Part shown: positions 10,085 to 21,100 of the stretch, in pieces
How the letters are laid out: each line of letters starts with the position of its first letter
Numbering within the stretch: the stretch's first letter is position 1
Assembly: GCA_020002185.1 (NCBI GenBank)
Contig: CM034543.1
Span: 11,057,258 to 11,121,257, forward strand
Source: Paraescarpia echinospica
Lineage: Eukaryota > Annelida > Polychaeta > Sabellida > Siboglinidae
DNA length: 64,000 nucleotides
Direction: 5' to 3'
Translations under genes and position numbers: made by a program
The notes under the pieces: generated by a model
Database searches by the model: none
Told to the model about the DNA's origin: nothing
Seen by the model: only the letters and a program-made list of their open reading frames with translations

Positions 10085-10789
10085 AACCAACAGCACCCAC
10101 CATATACCCGGCGCCGTGCCACCTGCTCAGCCAGTCATACCGGCTACAACAGATAAGCCACTTTAAGCGACAGCATGAGGAGGAATGAAATAAACGTGCG
10201 GCCCTTTAAAAAAATACCATCGTGGAGTAAATGCTGCAGATGGCGTAGACACAGCTCTATTCACTGCCAGTATGGAAATCGGGCACCCTGTCCACCGTAA
10301 TCGCGGCCCCAGTCGTCTTGCGTCTGGAAGCGGCGGCTCTAGCCTGTGGGCTACTCGGAGTGTCAGGTAAATCTGTTGGCCGCCGCCTGGCTGTCAACGC
10401 CAAGAAGCATGACGAGATCCGAGTTCTAGCTGACAGCAAGCTAAACACCATCGCAGACCACGTGTCCACTGCGCTGATTGACGGAGAGATCCCCGTCCAC
10501 AAATCCAGGCTAATCCTGGGCGAGGGTGGCAAGTACCACCAGATGAGGGACCAAACTCGAGCTGGAGCGCAAAAGGCTCTGGACGAGGAGACAGCTTAGG
10601 CGCGCAAGAGGCCCGCCATTCATTCATGAAAAAGCTGCAACGTTAAACCGCTCCCGGATTTGCCCCATATATAATTGTCTCCATGTTTTGGATACGTATA
10701 CGACCCTCTGTGTAACGCTGTCTGGCGCCTCGTGCATAAATAGACACTTCGCCGTATTACTAGTTGACTAACCTGTGGCTGGAGGGCCC
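10085..10789 (+). repeat. Polinton tail segment, copy 2
   Basis: This is the second copy of the 6106-7127 segment without the AT-rich insertion. It lies between the inverted arms. The left junction is at the shared word GCACCCACCATATACCCG. The right junction follows CTGTGGCTGGAGGG, after which a GC-rich sequence of unknown nature (10790-11040) begins. Confidence 0.75.
10276..10599 (+). CDS. Small membrane-anchored Polinton protein, copy 2 (open)
   Basis: The frame is open from upstream of 10276 to a stop at 10597-10599. It begins with a hydrophobic segment (TLSTVIAAPVVLRLEAAALA), then basic GRRLAV, then KKHDEIRVLADSKLNTIADH and a charged helix ending ALDEETA. No ATG lies at an obvious place, so the true start is uncertain. 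Compared with copy 1 it keeps the frame across the junction between the hydrophobic and helical parts. Small proteins of this design occur in Polintons, but I know no established function. It may be a relic, since the neighbouring genes are absent. Confidence 0.5.
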   Translation, partial: KSGTLSTVIAAPVVLRLEAAALACGLLGVSGKSVGRRLAVNAKKHDEIRVLADSKLNTIADHVSTALIDGEIPVHKSRLILGEGGKYHQMRDQTRAGAQKALDEETA

Positions 10790-11308
10790 ACCGGGGACAG
10801 GGCGGGCACCACAAATGGGGTAGCTGCGCCAGTGGCTGGGGTGAGGCCTGTTGGGGGAGGGTGTGGCCCGTCCCCGGGGCTCTCCATAGTACATATGTGT
10901 TTTTGTTTGAGGTGTTTGGTGGGGTGCAAGAGGGCACCTGGATCCGCGGAGGCCCTCTGGGAGCTGCTGCGGCCCCCAATAAACTGGTGCATTCCTCCTT
11001 GTGCTGTTCATGAAGTCATGTCTGCACAAGCGTGACGCCACTTATGCTAGGTACATGGAGAGAACTTCCAGCTACCCCTCCGCGTACAAAGGCATTTAAA
11101 CAACAAATGTCAATCTTGTCAAAAAACCATCCAGCAAACTCTACCTAAAGTTAGTTAGGGTCACTAACTTTCAACCTAACTCTAACTATAGGCGTAATTC
11201 TTTCCACTTCAACCATAAAAGGGCGTTTGTAGGTGGAGGGAAGCAAGAAGCTCTCTCCTGTGTACATAAAAAGCCTCAGCATTCAATAACAAAGCGGGTG
11301 CAATGCTT
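10790..11308. other. GC-rich then AT-rich spacer, no gene recognised
   Basis: The first 250 bp are rich in GGGG and CCGG words, with overlapping frames on both strands (a sign of composition rather than coding). After about 11,040 the composition becomes ordinary. I see no motif, RNA gene or repeat match. Confidence 0.4.
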
Positions 11309-11765
11309 CAGGGCTCAGCACACTGTCAGTTTTCCCATTGGCGACCATGTTAATATTGTGTGTGATTATAAGAAAACGTGACCTATAAAGTTTCTTAAAC
11401 TTCCCACCTGCTGTTATTATCATCTCATTGACATGCGGGTCGATTTTAGTCAAAATCTAATATCTCTAGCTCTTGCAAAATGCCTGTATGTATGAACCCC
11501 GTCAATATTTACAAATGCATGCAGGCAGTAATCCGGCTAAAGTGTCAACTAGCCAAATTGCTGCCAGATACCCTTCCGCTTAGTAAAATCAGCTAAAAAG
11601 ACACCATTTTACTGACAACAGCTTCAACAATCACATCTAGAAATCTGACTACTCAAGTGCACTTATGTCAGAGCAAGTGAATATTATAAAAAGTCATTTC
11701 TCAAAAATATACTGCACTTTGTTTCGTCTGTAATCAAGCAGGAAGTCCAACAGTGTGCTGACCCC
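11309..11765. repeat. Direct repeat A, left copy
   Basis: This copy is nearly identical to 14475-14931 (the few differences include CCGGCTA versus CCGACTA). It begins GGCTCAGCACACTGTCAG and ends GTGTGCTGACCCC. Together the two copies flank three tandem R units. An inverted, diverged copy is at about 9395-9853. Confidence 0.85.
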
Positions 11766-14474
11766 AAATAGGCATGGTGATTTTGGAGAAAATGTTGAAA
11801 ACAACACATTTTATAGGCACCAATGTTACAAGCACTCTGCAATTTTAATTTTTGTAATCCCTCCAGGTGTTTGTGTTTTATGCACATTTCAAAGGTGCCA
11901 CCAAACTTGGCAAGGCACCAGAAAAATCAGCACTTCGCTGTTGGACAATTTGTAATCCAGCACAACGTTCTCAGGTGGCACTATGAACTCCTGATACAGT
12001 TTTCCAGAAAGTCCAATAAGTGTTTTATAAGAAAATTCAATACAGGCAGTTGTTACGTTACATTCAAATGTATATTGATTTTTTTACCTTGTGCCCTATT
12101 TACAAAGGTAAACATCAACAAAAAGTCACCTTAGGGTGTGAATTCCTCAAAGGCCAGACGTCTCAAGCAGTTCAATTACACAATATTACACAGCTTAATT
12201 AGCAGACATTCAGAAAACAATGCCATTTGCTTAACTGGCCAGAAGGTCCAGTCAGTAGACAGATCTGATAACAGGCTCCGGCTATGGCCTACTCCAGCTA
12301 ATCACTGTCATCAGACTTCATTAGGGTCAATGACAACATATTCACTTGTGTTTAATTAGCTGAAGTAAACAAAAAACGATTGATGAATCACCCTGCTGCA
12401 ATGTTATTGGTTCATTTTCGTTCAGATTTTCAAATTGAGGCTTAACTACTGGCATACGCACCCCACCCCCCTTATAAGACATGTGTTCCGTCACTATGAT
12501 TTTGACTTGCAGACTGATGAGAAGCCTGTAATATCCAAAAACGGTTTGTCCCATTCAGCTGTAGTTTTGCCATACACGTATTTTCAGTAACTGTTTCAAG
12601 ATATTTGAAGTTAAACGCGTCCTCCGACATTGTGCAATGACTACAGCGTGCTTTCGTTGCCAGGCTCTCTACTAAATAGGCATGGTGATTTTGGAGAAAA
12701 TGTTGAAAACAACACATTTTATAGGCACCAATGTTACAAGCACTCTGCAATTTTTATTTTTGTAATCCCTCCAGGTGTTTGTGTTTTATGCACATTTCAA
12801 AGGTGCCACCAAACTTGGCAAGGCACCAGAAAAATCAGCACTTCGCTGTTGGACAATTTGTAATCCAGCACAACGTTCTCAGGTGGCACTATGAACTCCT
12901 GATACAGTTTTCCAGAAAGTCCAATAAGTGTTTTATAAGAAAATTCAATACAGGCAGTTGTTACGTTACATTCAAATGTATATTGATTTTTTTACCTTGT
13001 GCCCTATTTACAAAGGTAAACATCAACAAAAAGTCACCTTAGGGTGTGAATTCCTCAAAGGCCAGACGTCTCAAGCAGTTCAATTACACAATATTACACA
13101 GCTTAATTAGCAGACATTCAGAAAACAATGCCATTTGCTTAACTGGCCAGAAGGTCCAGTCAGTAGACAGATCTGATAACAGGCTCCGGCTATGGCCTAC
13201 TCCAGCTAATCACTGTCATCAGACTTCATTAGGGTCAATGACAACATATTCACTTGTGTTTAATTAGCTGAAGTAAACAAAAAACGATTGATGAATCACC
13301 CTGCTGCAATGTTATTGGTTCATTTTCGTTCAGATTTTCAAATTGAGGCTTAACTACTGGCATACGCACCCCACCCCCCTTATAAGACATGTGTTCCGTC
13401 ACTATGATTTTGACTTGCAGACTGATGAGAAGCCTGTAATATCCAAAAACGGTTTGTCCCATTCAGCTGTAGTTTTGCCATACACGTATTTTCAGTAACT
13501 GTTTCAAGATATTTGAAGTTAAACGCGTCCTCCGACATTGTGCAATGACTACAGCGTGCTTTCGTTGCCTAAGGCATGGTGATTTTGGAGAAAATGTTGA
13601 AAACAACACATTTTATAGGCACCAATGTTACAAGCACTCTGCAATTTTTATTTTTGTAATCCCTCCAGGTGTTTGTGTTTTATGCACATTTCAAAGGTGC
13701 CACCAAACTTGGCAAGGCACCAGAAAAATCAGCACTTCGCTGTTGGACAATTTGTAATCCAGCACAACGTTCTCAGGTGGCACTATGAACTCCTGATACA
13801 GTTTTCCAGAAAGTCCAATAAGTGTTTTATAAGAAAATTCAATACAGGCAGTTGTTACGTTACATTCAAATGTATATTGATTTTTTTACCTTGTGCCCTA
13901 TTTACAAAGGTAAACATCAACAAAAAGTCACCTTAGGGTGTGAATTCCTCAAAGGCCAGACGTCTCAAGCAGTTCAATTACACAATATTACACAGCTTAA
14001 TTAGCAGACATTCAGAAAACAATGCCATTTGCTTAACTGGCCAGAAGGTCCAGTCAGTAGACAGATCTGATAACAGGCTCCGGCTATGGCCTACTCCAGC
14101 TAATCACTGTCATCAGACTTCATTAGGGTCAATGACAACATATTCACTTGTGTTTAATTAGCTGAAGTAAACAAAAAACGATTGATGAATCACCCTGCTG
14201 CAATGTTATTGGTTCATTTTCGTTCAGATTTTCAAATTGAGGCTTAACTACTGGCATACGCACCCCACCCCCCTTATAAGACATGTGTTCCGTCACTATG
14301 ATTTTGACTTGCAGACTGATGAGAAGCCTGTAATATCCAAAAACGGTTTGTCCCATTCAGCTGTAGTTTTGCCATACACGTATTTTCAGTAACTGTTTCA
14401 AGATATTTGAAGTTAAACGCGTCCTCCGACATTGTGCAATGACTACAGCGTGCTTTCGTTGCCAGGCTCTCTAC
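11766..14474. repeat. Three tandem ~0.9-kb R units
   Basis: The anchor GGCATGGTGATTTTGGAG occurs at 11771, 12679 and 13573, giving unit lengths of 908 and 894 bp. The 14-bp difference is a deletion at the second junction (TTGCCTAAGGCATGG instead of TTGCCAGGCTCTCTACTAAA). Copies look nearly identical, so the amplification is recent. Each copy yields the same short frames (103, 73, 70 and 60 codons); they start inside one another on both strands and show no protein motif, so I treat them as non-coding. Confidence 0.85.
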
Positions 14475-14931
14475 TAGGGCTCAGCACACTGTCAGTTTTC
14501 CCATTGGCGACCATGTTAATATTGTGTGTGATTATAAGAAAACGTGACCTATAAAGTTTCTTAAACTTCCCACCTGCTGTTATTATCATCTCATTGACAT
14601 GCGGGTCGATTTTAGTCAAAATCTAATATCTCTAGCTCTTGCAAAATGCCTGTATGTATGAACCCCGTCAATATTTACAAATGCATGCAGGCAGTAATCC
14701 GACTAAAGTGTCAACTAGCCAAATTGCTGCCAGATACCCTTCCGCTTAGTAAAATCAGCTAAAAAGACACCATTTTACTGACAACAGCTTCAACAATCAC
14801 ATCTAGAAATCTGACTACTCAAGTGCACTTATGTCAGAGCAAGTGAATATTATAAAAAGTCATTTCTCAAAAATATACTGCACTTTGTTTCGTCTGTAAT
14901 CAAGCAGGAAGTCCAACAGTGTGCTGACCCC
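14475..14931. repeat. Direct repeat A, right copy
   Basis: This second copy of the 457-bp A repeat closes the tandem array on its right side. After GTGCTGACCCC the sequence changes to unrelated DNA (TTCAGCGAACATG). Confidence 0.85.
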
Positions 14932-16050
14932 TTCAGCGAACATGAATATGCGTTGGTCACAGAACGCGAGTTATATAGTGCATTCGCCTAAAATAACATC
15001 GGTTACTGGGCGTCAGTAAGGGCAGGGAAACGAGGTGGTCCACATTGTGAGTGATAAAACACAGAACGAACTAGGACATTGAACGAAGAAAGAGCGAGGA
15101 GGGCACACGTGTTGAAATGTTCGCATCCAACTGAAATATCCTGGTTCGGGAGACAACGTAAGTGTGATAACATAACTGTGTAACAGGGGACTGTATGCGC
15201 CGGTGGGACACCCGTGGAAGAAAATAAGGATTGCAGCCATGAATTTCCATGTCTATATTGAATGATATGCGCCAGAACCGGTGACGGGGCTGTGTCTGCC
15301 AATATCTTGTGGGGGACTGTATATAGGATTAGCCCGTTTATATTTAGAGAAAGGGTGGATTTTGTGGGTGTATTTGTATTGGGGAGCTAAAGATAGAATT
15401 AGCCCACTAAATATTTAGGAAAGTGGTGCATTTTGGGGTAAACATTGAATATTTTTGTGAGCGTGAAGGTGTTTTGTTTTTCGGGGCTCAAGGGAGGGGC
15501 AGCTTGATGTTTTTTGAAAACATGAATTTGGGGATTTTTAATTTTAATGTGGGTGCAATTGGAAGTGATTTGTAGAGCCTGAAACTGGGAGCTTTTGACG
15601 ATTTTTGGTTAGTCTCAAAGGGGAGCGGTTAAAGGATTTTGGTGAGCTTAAAAGTGGTGTTGTTCCGGCGCCAATGTCGATGTGTGTGGTAAATATAGAC
15701 ACCTCGTAAGGTTTAGCTTCTAAGGTCGTTCTTGTGTGCGAATACGGCACTGTCAAACCGAAACTACACGCAGCAGAAAGCACGAGTGTCTGAGTAATCG
15801 GTCGTTTTTATCCACTGTGAATACTGACCCAGTGGCTATGTCATCAACAAAGCTCGCGTATTGCGCAAATGGAATTGGCTATTAGACCATTGCAAGTAAA
15901 TTAAGATGACTCATTGTAGGTAATTGTATCACGTTTACATCATAAGTGAGATGCAGATAATAAACGGGCGAGTAATTCATTACTTGACCTATATCAGATC
16001 ACATCGATGGTGTCGCCTTTAGTCATACTAATCAAACAGCAAATCAATTG
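14932..16050. other. Intergenic, no feature recognised
   Basis: Only short frames without motifs are present. The stretch 15340-15660 is rich in G and T (GGGG, TTTTGG words) on the plus strand. No gene, RNA or repeat could be supported. Confidence 0.4.
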
Positions 16051-17690
16051 ATGAATCATCTGATAATAAAATAAAACCTGCCAGTAACACATGATTTGGT
16101 GATAAAATTAAACATGTCAGTGATACATGATTTTGTAATAAAATTAAACATACCAGTAACACATAATTTGGAGATAAAATTAAACATGCCAGTGATACAT
16201 GATTTGGTAATAACATAAAACATACCAGTAACACATGATTTTGTGATAAAATTAAACATGTCAGTGATACATGATTTTGTAATAAAATTAAACATACCAG
16301 TAACACATGATTTGGAGATAAAATTAAACATGCTAGTTATACATGATTTGGTAATAAAATTAAACATACCAGTAACACATGATTTGGTGATAAAATTAAA
16401 CATGTCAGTGATACATGATTGGTAATAAAATAAAACATACCAGTAACACATGATTTGGTAATAAAATTAAACATACCAGTAACACATGATTTGGAAATAA
16501 AATTAAACATGTCAGTGATACTTGATTTGGTAATAAAATTAAACATACCAGTAACACATGATTTGGTAATAAAATTAAACATGTCAGTGATACATGATTT
16601 GGTAATAAAATTAAACATACCAGTAACACATGATTTGGAGATAAAATTAAACATGTCAGTGATACATGATTTTGTAATAAAATTAAACATACCAGTAACA
16701 CATAATTTGGAGATAAAATTAAACATGCCAGTGATACATGATTTGGTAATAACATAAAACATACCAGTAACACATGATTTTGTGATAAAATTAAACATGT
16801 CAGTGATACATGATTTTGTAATAAAATTAAACATACCAGTAACACATGATTTGGAGATAAAATTAAACATGCTAGTTATACATGATTTGGTAATAAAATT
16901 AAACATACCAGTAACACATGATTTGGTGATAAAATTAAACATGTCAGTGATACATGATTTGGTAATAAAATAAAACATACCAGTAACACATGATTTGGTA
17001 ATAAAATTAAACATACCAATAACACATGATTTGGAGATAAAATTAAACATGTCAGTGATACTTGATTTGGTAATAAAATTAAACATACCAGTAACACATG
17101 ATTTGGTAATAAAATTAAACATGTCAGTGATACATGATTTGGTAATAAAATTAAACATACCAGTAACACATGATTTGGAGATAAAATTAAACATGTCAGT
17201 GGTACATGATTTGGTAATAAAATAAAACATACCAGTAACACATGATTTGGTGATAAAATTAAACATGTCAGTGATACATGATTTGGTAATAAAATCAAAC
17301 ATACCAGTAACACATGATTTGAAGATAAAATTAAACATGCCAGTGATACATGACTTGGTGATACAATAACATATGCCTGGCGTCTATGATTTTATGCTAA
17401 ACAAACATGTAATTGATATATGATTTTATAATAAAATCGAACATGTCAGTGACACATGATTTGGTATTAAAATCAAATATGCCAGTATTACTTGGTTTGG
17501 CAATAAAATCAAGCGTGCCAGTACATAATTTTGTGATCAGATCAAATATACCAGTGAGATATATGATTTCTTAATAAACATACCACTGATGTATGATACG
17601 ATAATAAAATCAAAGATGTCAGTGATGCATGACTTAGCAATACAATAAAATATGTCAGTTATACACGGTTTGCTGATGTAATCTATCAGA
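16050..17690. repeat. 36-bp minisatellite with 540-bp higher-order repeat
   Basis: The unit is about 36 bp, alternating between forms containing ATGTCAGTGATACATGAT and ATACCAGTAACACATGAT (a 72-bp dimer). Around 35-38 units are regular; the array decays after about 17,360. Variant units recur at exactly 540 bp (15 units): ATGCTAGTTATACATG at 16328 and 16868, GTCAGTGATACTTGAT at about 16510 and 17050, and CACATAATTTGGAG at about 16160 and 16700. Because 36 is a multiple of three, long stop-free frames (up to 333 codons) arise on both strands. They consist only of the 12-residue repeat and are not taken as genes. Confidence 0.9.
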
Positions 17691-18123
17691 AGCGTCGGAC
17701 AAAATTAAAACTGATGGAGCTCGACAAATTCGGGCATTTTAATTCAACGAAACCCGCAACTGGTTCCGGAGTATTCTTGTCCCGTTACATCGGACAGTCT
17801 CATTGGCATTGTGGAGCGTATCCATCAGATGGGTGTGACGAATTGGTGTGCCTTCCCAATTGAACCATCGTTTGAATGTTGATAAGTCAACGGCTGCCTC
17901 GTTCACGTAATACTGGCCGTCTGTTGCGATGAATGACAGTTTGTTTAATATTAGTAAGTCAGCTTGCGTTTAGTTATAATATCGGTGAACTTTATTTTGA
18001 GAATAAAATGCAATCATATAGCGAAAACTTCGTGAACATATTAGGCAATACATGAAATAACACTTTTATAATGATCAGTATAAATGAGCTGAAGTTGTGA
18101 CTCTGCATATCTATATTTTTCAG
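17691..18123 (+). promoter_or_regulatory. Upstream region of the Toll-like receptor gene with 3' splice site at 18123
   Basis: No open gene is present. The sequence CTATATTTTTCAG at 18111-18123 is a good 3' splice site 8 bp before the receptor ATG (18132), suggesting that the 5' UTR is split and the promoter lies further upstream. No convincing TATA box or factor site could be singled out. Confidence 0.4.
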
Positions 18124-18131
18124 ATATTACG

Positions 18132-21100
18132 ATGTCCCCACGTGTCCACGTAATGATGGCAGTGCTGACGTCATTATTGCTGGTCATACTTATCACAAGT
18201 AGCGGCCATGTTTTGGGGGACACATCACCGCGCCCACGCTGTCCAGTCGAGTGTCATTGTAACGGAAGTGACGTATCATGCAGCGACAGCTATATGACAG
18301 ACATCCCGCAATTTCCTGTCAACACGGGAATAATTACGATTAAGGGGAACAACATCACGCGCATTCGAGCAAACGCATTTTCGGAACTTTACAAATTGAA
18401 GGCAATATACATACAATTAAACAACATTCGATCAATTGACGAGAGAGCTTTTGAGGGGCTGGACTTGCTAATGACAATGAGTCTGCTGGAGAAATCGTTG
18501 TCATCCTTCGAAACAGGAGTATTTCGCTTCTTTCCTAAAATGACGGTGCTAAGCTTGCGCGCTAAACTGACAGAGGTACCACAAGGAGAGATATGTTTGT
18601 TAAAACAACTGCAACGGTTAACACTAGGGATGTTTCTGTTCCCTTCTGTGAAATTCGATCGCTGTTTTGAAGATCTCATAAAACTTAGAATGTTGAAATT
18701 GTATGGTATGAAACTGGGTGATATATCTCGTGCGACATTTCATCCCTTCCGGGCTTATTTGGCAGAACTTCACTTGAACAAGTGTGGACTACGTCGCCTG
18801 GATGTTGATACGTTCAACAACTTTTCAAAATTAACAGTACTGAGTTTGTGCGATAACGCTATAACATCTCTGCCGAACAGTATATTCACGCCACTAACCA
18901 GATTAACAAATCTCAATATTGCCAAAAACAAACTGAAAGCTATCTCGAGCGAGCTGCTGCGTCCGTTACGACATATGAAATACCTGTTCATTGGGGATAA
19001 CTCTCGCGTGAACATGACATTTGGAGAAGAATTTATCAACATGACTCGGCTGCGACAGATTATACTTAAAGGCATAAAGCTGAAGTCACTCAATAATGAT
19101 ACTTTTCGTAACTTACGTCACTGCCCCCTAGAATATGTAGATATGTCCAAATGTTCCATACGAACCATCAGCAATGGCGCCTTCCTGCCGCTTCACAACC
19201 TTACCTCATTGTCCCTCGACTTGAATCCTTTAAACGGCACTGTCTTGCATTATGCATTTTACGGTCTGCAAGGATCAACACTGCGTAAACTTAGACTTTC
19301 TAATGTAAATTTGCATGACTCTTCAACAACATTATTTGAAGGTCTGAACGACAACAATATAGCGACTCTCCTATTGACAGGATCACGAATCACAACCATC
19401 AAGAGAGGTGTGTTCCGCAACCTCCGTAAAGTATCTAGATTATATCTGGGCAATAACGAGATCCAAAAAATCGAAGATCACTCATTCGAGGACTTAGTTA
19501 GACTATCGCAGCTAAACATCGACAGGAACAGACTAGTTGAGCTGCATTCGGCCAAGCGAATTGGCGTCTCACAGGGACTGTCATGGCTCAGTATGCGTCA
19601 AAATTTGATTACGAGAATCAACGATGAATCGCTGGTCGGCTACGACAATTTGACGATATTGACTATATCGGGTAACAACATCAGAACGATCAGTGCAAAC
19701 GCGTTCGCATCGACACCTCGTCTGAAGGTGCTAAATCTCTCGGAAAATAAAATCCGCTACATCCGATCGGGCACCTTCGATATGCTACAAGATTTGGAGT
19801 ACCTCTCCTTAAAACGCAACGCCATCCAGATTGACGATCCGTCACTGTTTCAGGTAAGACAACATAGCCCATGCTTCTATATAAGAAAAATCGCGAGCTT
19901 TGTAAAAATGAGAACTTTCTTATATCTAATGTACACTGCTCCTCTATTAATGTAACTTCATGTCCTCGGGTCATTCTATCTTTCCTTAACAGAGAAACAA
20001 AATATTTATATAAATATTTTCATATCCATTCAATATTTTAAACACTTAGATCTGATATCCTCTCAATATCATGGTTTCTAGTGTTGTTAAACCACATTCT
20101 TTTAGGCGTATTTCGTAACTAAGATCCCTCAGTGTTGGCATAATTTTAGTTGCTCTCCTTTTATCTCTTTCTAGCATATATATGTCCTTCCTGCGATAAA
20201 ACCTACACGCTTGAATACAATATTCTAAATGAAGTCTCACTATTGTTTCGTACATCGGTATTATTAGCTCTTTTTCTTTATATATTATGTTTCGCCTAAC
20301 TAAATCAATGATTTGATTTCCCTTTTTAGCGGCAATACCGCACTGCTCTGAAACCTTCATATCAGCACTAATGGTAAACCCCAAGTCCTTTTCTTTTACA
20401 GTAGTATTTAGTACAGAACCTCACATTGTATATTGTACATCTTCGTTCCCATGTCCTGAATGGAGGCATTTAGATTTCCCAAAATTGAACAACATTTGCC
20501 ATTTTTCAGACCATTTATCAACCTGTCAAGATCATATTGTAAATGCTGTCCATCTCCATCACGTTTAATCCTTCTAAACAATGTTGTATCATTCGCAAAT
20601 TTCAACACCTTGCTTGTTATATCGTCGTCCAAAACGTTAGTTTATATATTAAGAATAATATAGGTCCCAGTACTGATCCCTGTCGTACCCAACTCAAAAC
20701 TGATTTCCAGTTTGAAGCCTCCACATCAACTACTATCCGTTGTCTTCTGTCAATTAGCCATTTTTGCATCAAATTAATTAAACCATTTCTTATGTCACGC
20801 GCCTTTAATTTAAGCAGTAATCTTTGCTATGGCACTTTGTGGATAGCTTTTTGAAAACCTAAGTAGATGATATCTACTGGTGATCCCTCGTCTACCCACC
20901 TAGTGATATCTTCAAAAAAACATAACATGTTTGTTAAGCATGACCTCGATTTCAGAAACCCATTTTGAGATGGGTTTAACAAATTATGTTTAACAAGAAA
21001 ATCCACCATGTGATCTTTAATTAGTCTTTCTAATAATTTACAAATCACTGACGTTAAACTCGCTGGTATATAGTTCTCTGACTTGTTTCTGGAACCTTTT

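Noticed and set aside
11823..14356. Recurrent 103-, 73-, 70- and 60-codon frames in the R units
   Set aside because: Identical because the DNA is tandemly repeated. They overlap on both strands, contain no motif, and the left inverted copy does not keep them intact.
16337..17338. 333-codon open frame on the minus strand and companions on both strands
   Set aside because: They consist only of the 12-residue translation of a 36-bp minisatellite; 36 is divisible by three, so open frames arise automatically.
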